From positions 1 to 64,000 of the forward strand of contig KL370803.1 in NCBI GenBank assembly GCA_000701625.1: DNA of 64,000 nt, written 5' to 3'. A program made the translations under genes and the position numbers. Below, in pieces: positions 1 to 8,423 of the stretch. Below the pieces are notes generated by a model. That model made no database searches. It saw only the letters and a program-made list of their open reading frames with translations, and was not told the DNA's origin. This DNA comes from Lachnospiraceae bacterium MC2017. GTDB taxonomy: Bacteria > Bacillota > Clostridia > Lachnospirales > Lachnospiraceae. The stretch's first letter is position 1, and each line of letters begins with the position of its first letter.

Positions 1-132
1 CTGATTGTCAATAATATTGAACCAATCAGACCCGACAGAACCTATCGCCGCCAAGCAAGGTTCAAATTACCCATGAGCTTCTGCTATAGAAATTAAGCAT
101 TGCTCATAACTAACTATACCTCTTTTATCCAT
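1..132 (-). pseudogene. Truncated reverse-strand gene fragment with in-frame stop
   Basis: Reading the reverse strand from an ATG at 132 gives a protein-like frame that begins MDKRGIVSYEQCLISIAEAH, meets a TAA at 67-69, and then continues in the same frame to the window edge with FEPCLAAIGSVGSDWF and further residues. The composition on both sides of the stop looks like real coding sequence rather than random translation, so I read this as one gene broken by a nonsense codon and cut by the window edge. No strong ribosome binding site precedes the ATG. I do not recognise the family. A sequencing error or a short genuine 21-residue peptide are the alternatives. Confidence 0.4.
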
Positions 133-599
133 CTACGAGAAGTCAAAAAAGAACTTCTTATAGGTTTGTTAAAGTTACCCTTTTTCATGAATACTACGCT
201 TCTTGAACAGGTTTATACTATAATTATTCTCATTTTGAACAGTTCCATTTATGTAATCTCTTAGATCAACGCCTAAGTGTACAGTTTTTCAAAGTACAAT
301 TACCTATTTGCTATGATTGTCCCCTAAAGTAAATGACATTGGTTCACGCGTAAACGGAGCATTTTCTGCGGAGTTTACGACCAATGACGTTGAATAGCCA
401 CTGGATTTTGCTTATCGCCGCAGGCGATTTAATTGGCAAAATCCGTTACGTGAGCGAGCTGAGAGCGAGTGAACAGTAACGTTTTGAATTATGTTATGAA
501 AAGCAAAAAATACGGCTATTTGCGATAAAAAGTCTTTTAGATTAAAATATGGATCGGGCTTTCAAATTTTTTAACTGCCTGTGGCGGAAAGGAATAAAG
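133..599. other. Intergenic stretch with multi-hairpin element
   Basis: No convincing gene is visible here. The left part (133-336) is AT-rich and featureless apart from a weak agaagt/acttct hairpin near 139-159. The right part holds the ordered hairpins described separately at 337-480. The ribosome binding site of the next gene (ggaaagga) lies just before 600. Confidence 0.5.
337..480. repeat. Structured multi-stem intergenic element
   Basis: Three nested or successive perfect stems are visible. The first is cattggt (337-343) with accaatg (380-386), enclosing cgtaaac (349-355) with gtttacg (373-379). The second is ggattttgc (403-411) with gcaaaatcc (436-444), enclosing atcgcc (414-419) with ggcgat (423-428). 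The third is gttac (445-449) with gtaac (476-480). So many perfect stems in 145 bases imply a folded RNA or a mobile palindromic repeat. The middle stem resembles the ggattgc/gcaatcc stem of the element at 24424-24611. Function unknown. Confidence 0.55.
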
Positions 600-1115
600 A
601 TGTCTCGAAATCGTAGGAATAGTGGCGGGGGCGCATTTATAACAGTAGTTTTTATAGTTGCAGTTTTTATGCTTGGTGTTTTGGTAGTTCTCTATACAAA
701 TAATCCGATCAAGCGGAAACTGGTATCGATGGCTGTGAATAAGATGCTGGATGAAAAAATCGAAAATATGGAAGAAACGTTAGATAGTGACGTTTCTACG
801 GAAGAAACTTCAAATAATCACATTTCAGAAGAAAAGGACAGTAACGAAGTTTCGTCTGCTGAGAGAAAGGCTAACGAGGTACTTAAGTCTATGTCCGAGG
901 AGGATCGTGAGACTGTAACGGATATCATTACAGAAAACATGACTCCGTCCACGATTAATGAGGTCTCAGAGTATATTGAGTCCAAGGATAAAGAAGGTCT
1001 AATGAATTATGCTAAGGAAAATCTATCTGATGAAGATTATGAGAAGCTGCAAGAATTGTATAAAAAGTACTCGGAAAACGGGCAGATAGATAGTGCTGCC
1101 ATAGAGCAGGAATAA
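600..1115 (+). CDS. Small single-pass membrane protein, acidic helical tail
   Basis: This 171-residue protein is of unknown function. A short basic N-terminus (MSRNRRN) is followed by one hydrophobic segment (about residues 10-34, FITVVFIVAVFMLGVLVVLY), then a long acidic, Glu/Ser/Lys-rich, probably helical or coiled domain to the end. This predicts an N-in membrane anchor with an external tail. I start at the ATG at 600 because ggaaagga lies just upstream; an ATG at 549 would add 17 residues without a good binding site and would disrupt the anchor topology. The Nudix gene follows 42 bases later. No family recognised. Confidence 0.75.
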   Translation: MSRNRRNSGGGAFITVVFIVAVFMLGVLVVLYTNNPIKRKLVSMAVNKMLDEKIENMEETLDSDVSTEETSNNHISEEKDSNEVSSAERKANEVLKSMSEEDRETVTDIITENMTPSTINEVSEYIESKDKEGLMNYAKENLSDEDYEKLQELYKKYSENGQIDSAAIEQE

Positions 1116-1157
1116 ACAGTTTGGTCAAAATCATAGTTTATAGACAGGATCAGAAAA

Positions 1158-1757
1158 ATGAGTAATAAAGATAATAATGAAAATGTAGCATTTGAATTGG
1201 TAAAAACCGAGCATATCGTGCAGGATCACTGGATCGATTTTCGGAGAGAAACCTACCGTATGCCGAACGGAATGGAAGCAGGGCCTTTTTACAACTATAG
1301 CCGCAGAAGTTACGTAGTGATAGTGGCATCTGATGAAGATGATAATTATCTCTGTGTTCGTCAGTATAGACACGGACTGGGGTGCGTGACTACAGAATTT
1401 CCGGCAGGTGGAATCGAGAGAACAGACGAAAAAGAGTATGCAGGTCGCGGAGAGCGCAGGGCCTCAGAAGAAGACGCGTTTCATGCGGCGAAGCGTGAAC
1501 TGCAGGAAGAAACAGGATATATTTCTGATAACTGGACACATCTCATTACTGTTCCTTCAAATGCTACAGTTTCCGATAACTATGCCCATATTTATCTTGC
1601 ACGAAAATGTCGTAAAGTCAGTGATCTGGAACTTGATGAAACGGAGTTCTTAAATGTTGAAAAGCATTCAGAAGCAGAAATGGAAGAATTGATCAGATCC
1701 GGAAATTTCCAACAGGCGATACATATACTCGGCTGGGAACTTCAAAAGAATAAGTAA
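1158..1757 (+). CDS. Nudix hydrolase, ADP-ribose pyrophosphatase-like
   Basis: The protein (199 residues) is predicted to hydrolyse a nucleoside diphosphate linked to another moiety, most likely ADP-ribose or an ADP-sugar. The FPAGGIE strand-turn at about residue 80 and the AAKRELQEETGY core of the Nudix box at about residues 110-121 are clear, including the metal-binding Glu pair. Between them lies an insertion of some 15-20 charged residues (DEKEYAGRGERRASEED) that standard ADP-ribose pyrophosphatases lack, so the box does not fit the exact GX5EX7REUXEEXGU spacing. Substrate cannot be read from sequence. A strong terminator follows. Confidence 0.88.
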   Translation: MSNKDNNENVAFELVKTEHIVQDHWIDFRRETYRMPNGMEAGPFYNYSRRSYVVIVASDEDDNYLCVRQYRHGLGCVTTEFPAGGIERTDEKEYAGRGERRASEEDAFHAAKRELQEETGYISDNWTHLITVPSNATVSDNYAHIYLARKCRKVSDLELDETEFLNVEKHSEAEMEELIRSGNFQQAIHILGWELQKNK

Positions 1758-1772
1758 GTAAGCGTAATTTCG

Positions 1773-1807
1773 TCCCGTCAGGATTCAAGTCCTGACGGGA
1801 TTTTTGA
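1773..1807 (+). terminator. Rho-independent terminator after Nudix gene
   Basis: Perfect 11-bp stem tcccgtcagga (1773-1783) with tcctgacggga (1790-1800), 6-base loop, then a T-rich tail. Confidence 0.92.
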
Positions 1808-1863
1808 TCTTATAGGAAATTCCGTTGAAATTTAAAATTTCTATAAACTTGCCGAAATATTAC

Positions 1864-1892
1864 TTGCAAAAAATTTTTTAAAGAGTTAATAT
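1864..1892 (+). promoter_or_regulatory. Sigma-A promoter for MarR/ABC operon
   Basis: TTGCAA at 1864-1869 and TAATAT at 1887-1892, separated by exactly 17 bases. The palindromic operator pair begins at the next base, so transcription would start inside it. Confidence 0.65.
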
Positions 1893-1920
1893 GTAGCACG
1901 CTACGTGTAGCACACTACAC
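1893..1920. promoter_or_regulatory. Tandem palindromic operator, probably for MarR
   Basis: Two adjoining inverted repeats: gtagc-ac-gctac (1893-1904) and gtgtag-caca-ctacac (1905-1920). They sit immediately downstream of the -10 box, the usual place for repression by MarR proteins, about 95 bases before the MarR start codon. Autoregulation is inference. Confidence 0.65.
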
Positions 1921-1927
1921 ATGTGAA

Positions 1928-1973
1928 ATGACAGGGTACTAAGTAAAAAATCCGATTGTTATTGCACAAAAAA
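1928..1973 (+). repeat. Partial copy of intergenic repeat element
   Basis: This stretch (atgacaggg ... aaaatccgattgtt-attgcacaaa) resembles the left end of the element at 24424-24611 (atgtcaggg ... aaaatccgattgtg-cttgcacaaa). A second aaaagtaaaaaatccga follows at about 1980-1997. It looks like a degenerate fragment of a dispersed repeat lying in the MarR leader. Confidence 0.45.
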
Positions 1974-2015
1974 CAGATACAAAAGTAAAAAATCCGAAAC
2001 AGGTAATGGGGAATT

Positions 2016-2507
2016 ATGAAGGTACGATCAGGAGAAGAGATCATTAAAGAAAATCAGGTACACAAGGACATCGGTTTTCTCGTAAAAACCATTTCTGAAC
2101 GATTCAGATCATCAATAGGAGAGGCTGTTTGCGAAAGAGGGCTCACTATGTCCCAGATGATGGTGTTGCAGATCATAAGAAAAAACGGCGGTTCATCCAA
2201 TCAGAGAAATATCGAGCGTATATTGGAAGTAGCGCATCCAACAGTAGTTGGGTTGGTCGCACGTCTTGAAAAAAATGGATTTGTGACTTGTAGAACAGAC
2301 CCTGAGAATCGAAGAAATAAAATTGTCGAAATGACAGACAAAAGCTATCAGGCATTTGAATTTTTTGAGTCAGGCTATCAGGATTTTCAAAAGGTGGTAT
2401 TTAAGGGGTTCAGCTCAGAAGAGAAGGAACAGCTTCTTTGTTTTTTAGAGAGACTTCGCGAAAACCTGGAGTCAGATCCGAGAAAGTCGGAGACAGAAAA
2501 AAGGTAA
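2016..2507 (+). CDS. MarR-family transcriptional regulator
   Basis: A winged-helix repressor of 163 residues. The typical order is visible: N-terminal dimerisation helices, a helix-turn-helix around residues 60-95 (GGSSNQRNIERILEVAHPTV, then VARLEKNGFV), a wing with TDPENRRNK at about 93-101, and a C-terminal helix. It heads the operon with the two ABC half-transporters 55 bases downstream, the usual arrangement for ligand-responsive control of an exporter. The leader carries a promoter and two palindromes fitting autoregulation. The start ATG is preceded by gggg at the right distance. Confidence 0.9.
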   Translation: MKVRSGEEIIKENQVHKDIGFLVKTISERFRSSIGEAVCERGLTMSQMMVLQIIRKNGGSSNQRNIERILEVAHPTVVGLVARLEKNGFVTCRTDPENRRNKIVEMTDKSYQAFEFFESGYQDFQKVVFKGFSSEEKEQLLCFLERLRENLESDPRKSETEKR

Positions 2508-2562
2508 ACTATCCGGATCATAAACTGTCCGGATTGAATATATATTTACAGGAGGAACCTGA

Positions 2563-4293
2563 ATGGTAAAAACATTATTACAGAGTATTCGGGAATACAA
2601 AAAAGCGTCTATTCTAACACCAATCTATGTGGCGCTGGAAGTTCTGCTTGAGTGCATACTTCCGTTTGTTATGGCTGATCTGATCGATCACATGGATGGA
2701 ACATCTATGGATCCGGTGATCAAATACGGTCTGGTGCTGCTTATTATGGCATTTTTGTCATTATTATGCGGTGTAATGTCCGGAAGAGAGGCTGCTACTG
2801 CTGCCTGCGGTTTTGCAAAAAATCTGCGTCATGATCTGTTTTACAGGATACAGACCTTTTCCTTTGCAGATGTAGATAAATTTTCATCATCATCACTTGT
2901 AACCAGAATGACAACAGATGTTACAAATGTTCAGAATGCATATATGATGGTCATCCGTATCGCAGTCAGAACACCGCTTATGATGATCTTTTCGCTGTTT
3001 ATGGCATTCTCAATAAATGCACGGATGGCTCTTATCTTTGCAGTAATGGTACCGGTTGTAGGAATAGCTATCGGAACTATCATCCGTACGGTATTCCCTA
3101 TTTTTAAGAGTATCTTTCATAAATACGATGCCCTTAATAATTCGGTACAGGAAAATGTATCTGCTATCCGTGTAGTTAAGGCATTTGTTCGTGAAGACTA
3201 TGAGCAGGTTAAGTTTAAGAATGCATCTGATGAAGTAAGAAAAGACTTTACCAGAGCAGAGAAGATCATCGCGATGAATAATCCGATCCTTACTTTCGGC
3301 ATTTATGCATCACTTACACTCCTTAGCTGGTTTGGTGCAAATATGATCATCTCATCTTCAGGATCATCGCTTACAACAGGTGAGCTTACATCACTTATCA
3401 CATACGGTGTGCAGATCATGATCTCCATCATGATGCTGTCCATGGTATTTGTAATGGTATCCATGGCTACAGAGTCTGCAGAGAGAATCGTAGAAGTGTT
3501 GAGATATGAGCCGACCCTCGTAAGTCCTGAAAATGGTGAGACAGTTGTTCCTGACGGAAGTATCGACTTTGATCATGTTTCCTTCCGTTATTCTTCGAAG
3601 AGTAAGAAAAAAGCACTGTCTGATATCGATCTTCACATTAAGTCTGGTGAGACTATCGGTATTATCGGAGGAACAGGTTCATCAAAGACTACACTTATTC
3701 AGCTTATTTCCAGACTGTATGACGTTACAGAGGGAACTGTAAAAGTCGGTGGAAGAGATGTAAAGGAATATGACCTTAAGTCTCTTCGAGATCAGGTTGC
3801 GGTTGTGCTGCAAAAAAATGTACTTTTCTCAGGAACTATAAAGGATAACCTGCGTTGGGGAAAGAAAGATGCTACGGATGAGGAAATTCTTCATGCCTGC
3901 AAGCTTTCTCAGGCAGATGAGTTTGTACAGCTTTTCCCTGATAAATATGACACATGGATCGAGCAGGGCGGTACTAATGTATCCGGTGGTCAGAAGCAGA
4001 GACTTTGTATCGCAAGAGCTCTGCTTAAAAAGCCAAAGGTACTGATCCTTGACGATTCAACATCTGCTGTAGATACAAAGACAGATGCGCTTATTCGCCG
4101 CGCATTTGCACAGGAAATCCCTGATACTACAAAGATCATAATCGCTCAGCGTATCTCATCTGTTCAGGATGCAGATCAGATTCTCGTTATGGAGGGCGGA
4201 AAGATAGTAGAGCAGGGTACACACGATGAATTACTCAAAGTTAATGGTATCTACCGTGAACTTTATGACACACAGACAAGAAAGGAGGCGTAA
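2563..4293 (+). CDS. ABC exporter half, degenerate-site subunit
   Basis: A fused membrane-plus-ATPase half-transporter of 576 residues: six transmembrane helices (about 15-310), then a nucleotide-binding domain. The Walker A is GGTGSSKT (about residue 363), with Ser replacing the Gly before Lys. The signature is VSGGQKQR. The Walker B ends LILDDSTS, where Asp replaces the catalytic Glu. This is the pattern of the non-catalytic partner in heterodimeric exporters (TM287/288, BmrCD, LmrCD types). The partner lies 5 bases downstream with a normal site. Likely role: multidrug, lipid or peptide export; substrate unknown. A strong aggaggaacc binding site precedes the ATG. Confidence 0.92.
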   Translation: MVKTLLQSIREYKKASILTPIYVALEVLLECILPFVMADLIDHMDGTSMDPVIKYGLVLLIMAFLSLLCGVMSGREAATAACGFAKNLRHDLFYRIQTFSFADVDKFSSSSLVTRMTTDVTNVQNAYMMVIRIAVRTPLMMIFSLFMAFSINARMALIFAVMVPVVGIAIGTIIRTVFPIFKSIFHKYDALNNSVQENVSAIRVVKAFVREDYEQVKFKNASDEVRKDFTRAEKIIAMNNPILTFGIYASLTLLSWFGANMIISSSGSSLTTGELTSLITYGVQIMISIMMLSMVFVMVSMATESAERIVEVLRYEPTLVSPENGETVVPDGSIDFDHVSFRYSSKSKKKALSDIDLHIKSGETIGIIGGTGSSKTTLIQLISRLYDVTEGTVKVGGRDVKEYDLKSLRDQVAVVLQKNVLFSGTIKDNLRWGKKDATDEEILHACKLSQADEFVQLFPDKYDTWIEQGGTNVSGGQKQRLCIARALLKKPKVLILDDSTSAVDTKTDALIRRAFAQEIPDTTKIIIAQRISSVQDADQILVMEGGKIVEQGTHDELLKVNGIYRELYDTQTRKEA

Positions 4294-4298
4294 GTCAT

Positions 4299-6200
4299 AT
4301 GAATAAGAAAAAATCTGCAAATGCAGGCACATTCCCTCGTCTCCTGAAATATGTTTTCAGTAAATATCCGGGAACGATTATAACTGTTATTATATGTATT
4401 ATCTTTGCAGCGCTTTCATCTACAGTTGCAACTGCTTTTATGCAGAGGCTGATCGATGAATGTATTGTTCCGGGTATGAATAATGGCCTGGACAGTGTTT
4501 ATACAAAGATGGTTTCCATCGTACTCACCATGGCTTTTGTATATTTCCTCGGTGTAGCAGGAAACTTTATCTATACTCGACTCATGGCTACAGTTACCCA
4601 GGGTACACTTAAGTCACTCCGTGATGATATGTTTTTCAAAATGGAGACTCTTCCTATCAAGTATTTCGATACGCATGCTCACGGTGACATCATGAGTACT
4701 TATACAAATGACGTAGATGCGATCCGACAGATGATAGGTCAGTGTATTCCGATGATCTTTCAGTCAACTCTTAGTATCGTGTCTATCCTCTTGATGATGC
4801 TTTACTACAGTGTATGGCTTACTATTGTTGTCGTAGTTGTGTGTTATCTTATGATGCTGATATCAAAGAAGTATACCGGTGCCAGCACCAAGTACATGAT
4901 CCGTCAGCAGGAGTCACTCGCTGCAGAGGAAGGCTTCATCGAAGAAATGATGGGCGGTCAGAAGGTCATCAAAGTATTTACACATGAAGAAGAGAGTGAA
5001 AAGGCTTTTGATGAATATAATGAGAAGCTATTCATAAACGGCGAAAAGGCTAATAAAGCCGGAAACGTGCTGATGCCGATTCTTGGAAATGTCGGAAATG
5101 TGATGTACGTGCTGCTCGCAGCTGTTGGTGGAACACTTGTTATCCTTAACCTGCCGAATCTCAGACTTATCGGTATTTCAACAGTTTCAATAGGTATCAT
5201 TGTTTCTTTCCTCAGTATGTCACGTCAGCTTTCACAGACTATCGGACAGGTGTCCATGCAGGTCTCAATGATCGCTATGGGTATCGCTGGAGCGAGCCGT
5301 GTTTTTGAGCTAATAGACGAAGAGCCTGAGCATGACGAGGGTTATGTAATGCTCGTAAATGCTTATAAGGATGAAAACGGCGAGATTCACGAAACTGATA
5401 AAAAGACTGATTTCTGGGCATGGAAGCATTATCATAAGGATTCAGACACAACGACTTATCAGGAACTTAAGGGTGACATTCAGCTTGAAAACGTTGATTT
5501 TGGTTATGTGCCTGAAAAGCTTGTACTTCATAATGTAAGTCTCTATGCAAAACCGGGACAGAAGATAGCTTTTGTAGGTGCTACAGGTGCAGGAAAAACT
5601 ACCATTACTAATCTGATCAACAGATTTTATGATATTCCGGATGGAAAGATCCGTTATGACGGAATCAATATTAATAAGATCAAAAAGCCGGATCTACGAA
5701 AGTCTCTCGGAATCGTATTGCAGGAAGTAAATCTTTTTACCGGTACAGTTATGGATAATATCCGTTATGGTCGTTTGGATGCTACCGATGAAGAATGTAT
5801 CGCAGCCGCAAAGCTTGCAAATGCAGATGATTTCATCACAAGACTTCCTGATGGATATGATACCATGCTTACAGGTAACGGCTCACAGCTCTCACAGGGA
5901 CAGAGACAGCTTATCTCTATCGCAAGAGCCGCTGTTGCGGATCCTCCGGTTATGATTCTTGATGAGGCTACAAGTTCCATCGATACACGTACAGAAGAGC
6001 TCGTTCAGAGAGGTATGGATAACCTCATGAAGGGCAGAACAGTATTTGTAATTGCTCACAGACTCTCGACAGTTCGCAATAGTAATGCTATTATGGTGCT
6101 CGACCACGGCAATATCATTGAACGTGGAACACACGACGACCTGCTTGCACAGAAGGGTACATATTACCAGCTGTACACAGGAGCATTTGAATTGGAGTAA
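4299..6200 (+). CDS. ABC exporter half, catalytic subunit
   Basis: Partner of the upstream half-transporter, 633 residues: six-helix membrane domain (about 15-320), an unusual charged insert of some 55 residues between membrane and ATPase domains (about 335-395), and an ATPase domain with intact Walker A GATGAGKT, a signature LSQGQRQ in place of LSGGQ, and Walker B MILDEATS with the catalytic Glu. In heterodimeric exporters the variant signature on this subunit completes the degenerate site. It follows the first subunit with its own aaaggagg site overlapping the upstream stop region, implying coupled translation. Confidence 0.92.
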   Translation: MNKKKSANAGTFPRLLKYVFSKYPGTIITVIICIIFAALSSTVATAFMQRLIDECIVPGMNNGLDSVYTKMVSIVLTMAFVYFLGVAGNFIYTRLMATVTQGTLKSLRDDMFFKMETLPIKYFDTHAHGDIMSTYTNDVDAIRQMIGQCIPMIFQSTLSIVSILLMMLYYSVWLTIVVVVVCYLMMLISKKYTGASTKYMIRQQESLAAEEGFIEEMMGGQKVIKVFTHEEESEKAFDEYNEKLFINGEKANKAGNVLMPILGNVGNVMYVLLAAVGGTLVILNLPNLRLIGISTVSIGIIVSFLSMSRQLSQTIGQVSMQVSMIAMGIAGASRVFELIDEEPEHDEGYVMLVNAYKDENGEIHETDKKTDFWAWKHYHKDSDTTTYQELKGDIQLENVDFGYVPEKLVLHNVSLYAKPGQKIAFVGATGAGKTTITNLINRFYDIPDGKIRYDGININKIKKPDLRKSLGIVLQEVNLFTGTVMDNIRYGRLDATDEECIAAAKLANADDFITRLPDGYDTMLTGNGSQLSQGQRQLISIARAAVADPPVMILDEATSSIDTRTEELVQRGMDNLMKGRTVFVIAHRLSTVRNSNAIMVLDHGNIIERGTHDDLLAQKGTYYQLYTGAFELE

Positions 6201-6208
6201 GAGTTTTA

Positions 6209-6856
6209 ATGGACGGAGCAATTTTTGACATGGATGGTCTTCTCTTTGATACTGAGAAGATCTGGCAGAGAAAATGGCATGATATCGCTGATGAAATGGG
6301 CGTTACCCTGCCGGAAGAGTTTAAGAATGAGATCACAGGATCCAGTGGTCCCTTCATGAACAGCGTGGTAAAGAAGTATTATCATGTTGAGGACGGAACC
6401 GAGATCATGAAAGACTGTTATGAGCGTGTGCATGAAGAAGCGCAGCGCCATGTAGATATGAAAAAGGGTGTCGTTGAGATCCTTGATTATCTTAAAGAGA
6501 ATGGTTTCCTTATCGCAGTTGCCAGCAGTTCTTCAAGAAAGCAGATACTTCACAATATCCAGTCAGCAGGTATCCAGAACTACTTTGATGCTATTGTGAG
6601 CGGAGTAGAGCTGAGTCGAGGAAAGCCGGCACCGGATATTTTCCTGAAGGCTGCAGAGCAGATCAAGTGCAGACCGGAAGACTGCTATGTATTTGAAGAT
6701 GCGATAAACGGTGTAACAGCCGGACATGCAGCAGGTTGTAAGACAGTCATGATCCCGGATATGCTGACACCTGATGAAGAGACGATCAAAAAGACAGTTA
6801 TGGTATGCAATGACCTCATTGAGGCAAGAGACGCCATCAAAGCCGGGAAGATCTGA
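6209..6856 (+). CDS. HAD-superfamily phosphatase, beta-phosphoglucomutase-like
   Basis: The protein (215 residues) has motif I FDMDGLLFDTE at residues 6-16 (nucleophile and acid Asp), a four-helix cap, motif II VASSSSRK, a Lys in RGKPAPD, and motif IV FEDAINGV. These place it among small-molecule phosphatases or phosphoglucomutases of HAD subfamily I. It starts 8 bases after the exporter gene, so it is probably in the same operon, though no link to transport is evident. A shared bidirectional terminator follows. Confidence 0.9.
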   Translation: MDGAIFDMDGLLFDTEKIWQRKWHDIADEMGVTLPEEFKNEITGSSGPFMNSVVKKYYHVEDGTEIMKDCYERVHEEAQRHVDMKKGVVEILDYLKENGFLIAVASSSSRKQILHNIQSAGIQNYFDAIVSGVELSRGKPAPDIFLKAAEQIKCRPEDCYVFEDAINGVTAGHAAGCKTVMIPDMLTPDEETIKKTVMVCNDLIEARDAIKAGKI

Positions 6857-6877
6857 GAATTGATTTTTTGATAAGTT

Positions 6878-6922
6878 AAAAAAGACCGACAGTTCAGGAT
6901 AAATGAATTGTCGGTCTTTTGG
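6878..6922. terminator. Bidirectional terminator
   Basis: Stem aaaagaccgaca (6880-6891) with tgtcggtctttt (6909-6920), extended inward by ttca/tgaa. A-run on the left and T-run on the right let it serve both the HAD gene and the convergent KamA gene. Confidence 0.9.
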
Positions 6923-6924
6923 TA

Positions 6925-8034
6925 TCAATCAATGTGAAGATCTTCGTCCAGCCATGTGGCGTCTTTATCTATTTTCATGGTGAAAATACGTGATCTGTAT
7001 TCCGGATATTTATTTTCATGGAACTTAAATAGTATTTTACCATCGTCAATTTCGCCCAGGATCTCGATTTTTCCAAGGGGATGACTCATGCAGTAGCGCA
7101 CACTTTTTCCGATACCGTTTTGAAGAGATTTAGCATCATCTACGATGCGTACGCCCTCTCTAAGAGGAATCTGAAAACGGCTCTTTACACCTGTAACAGG
7201 TCTGCACTGGAAAATATAGTAGGGTACGATACCTATACGTGTGAGACTGCGCAGGAGTTCTCCAAGCACTGCCGGATCATCATTTACACCGCGAAGCAGC
7301 ACAGTCTGGTTGCGTACCTGCAATCCACATTGCTGAATAGCACGTACAGCTGCGGTCGATTCCTGCGTAATTTCACGCGGATGATTAAACTGCGTTACAA
7401 GATACAACTGTTTTTTATTGGAGTATTCCTTAAATAAATCTAATAGTTCGTCATCCTCAGTTATTCTTTGCGGAAATGTGACAGGTATACGGGTACAGAT
7501 ACGTATCAGATCCAAGTGGGGAATACTGCACAGCTCCTCAAGATAACGCCTGATCACATCGTTTGAATTCATAAGTGAGTCACCACCCGAAACAAGAACA
7601 TTGGTGATCTCCGGGTGAGAGCGTACATAGGAGGCCGCTTTATCAACCTGTTTATTTAGCTCAGCTTCTGACAGTCCCACAAGCCTCTTTCTAAAGCAGT
7701 GCCTGCAGTACATGGCACAGGCATTGGTAGAAAGGATCAATGCAGACTGCGTATATTTGTGCTGAACACCTTCCTGCTTGGTGTTGCTATTCTCGCCGCT
7801 GGTATCGAAGCTTCCCTCTTGTGTGAGTTCAGATTCGGACGGGATACACATCCTTGCGATAGGATCCTCTGGATCATTCAGATCGATAAGAGAAAAATAG
7901 TATGGTGTTATCATCATCGGAAAACGTGAGATGATCTCCTCGTACATTTTTCTGTCTGATTCTGAAAGCCCCAGTTTATCGCAGAGTTCATCTGCTGTTG
8001 TGATACATCTTTTCAGTTCCTCCTGCCATGACAT
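6925..8034 (-). CDS. kamA: KamA-family radical SAM aminomutase-like protein
   Basis: The protein (369 residues) carries the radical SAM cluster motif CAMYCRHC followed by FRKR (about residues 106-113), as in lysine 2,3-aminomutases and the EF-P modifying enzyme EpmB. It is shorter than clostridial lysine 2,3-aminomutase (about 416 residues), and where those enzymes have a PGGGGK pyridoxal-phosphate lysine motif this one has SHPLGKIEI, keeping the Lys but losing the glycine run. Beta-lysine synthesis is therefore possible but unproven; it may act on another amino acid. An excellent ggagggg site precedes the start. It is a single gene with its own leader. Confidence 0.85.
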   Translation of the reverse strand: MSWQEELKRCITTADELCDKLGLSESDRKMYEEIISRFPMMITPYYFSLIDLNDPEDPIARMCIPSESELTQEGSFDTSGENSNTKQEGVQHKYTQSALILSTNACAMYCRHCFRKRLVGLSEAELNKQVDKAASYVRSHPEITNVLVSGGDSLMNSNDVIRRYLEELCSIPHLDLIRICTRIPVTFPQRITEDDELLDLFKEYSNKKQLYLVTQFNHPREITQESTAAVRAIQQCGLQVRNQTVLLRGVNDDPAVLGELLRSLTRIGIVPYYIFQCRPVTGVKSRFQIPLREGVRIVDDAKSLQNGIGKSVRYCMSHPLGKIEILGEIDDGKILFKFHENKYPEYRSRIFTMKIDKDATWLDEDLHID

Positions 8035-8423
8035 AAAAGATCCCCTCCATAACTACCGATATATAGTCTGACTAAGAAATGACTACGCCTCAAAGTTGAT
8101 TACAATTCACCAAAATATATATGCATTATTATACAACAAACAGACGAATAACGCATCTTTTGTCATCATAATTACTTAAAAATATTTAAAATAGAACATT
8201 GTATGTGTGAAAAAGTGACAATGGTTAGTGTAAAAATGGATTATTGACACTTATATCATGATCATGACGCAAAGGGCTCCCCTTCAGATTACCGGGGAGC
8301 CCTTTATTGTATGCGCAAAAATGCTATAAACAGCATATTTTTACACTATAATTAAGAATAAAACAAAAGTGTGTGGGGAGCATAGCGCTCTCGTTCTGAA
8401 AGTATTGGAGGAGTGCATACTGC
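8035..8423. other. Divergent intergenic region
   Basis: Lies between reverse-strand kamA and the forward GGDEF/EAL gene. It contains the kamA binding site (8041-8048 region), a strong hairpin (8271-8305), a second smaller hairpin followed by T residues (8320-8344), a -10-like TATAAT at 8347-8352 without a clear -35, and the ggaggag site of the next gene (8407-8413). Two terminator-like hairpins upstream of a start codon suggest a leader or a small RNA ending here. Confidence 0.5.
8271..8309 (+). terminator. Strong hairpin, terminator or attenuator
   Basis: Perfect 12-bp stem aaagggctcccc (8271-8282) with ggggagcccttt (8294-8305). It lies in a divergent region with no gene upstream on the same strand, so it ends either an unseen short RNA or the leader of the gene at 8424. 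Confidence 0.7.
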
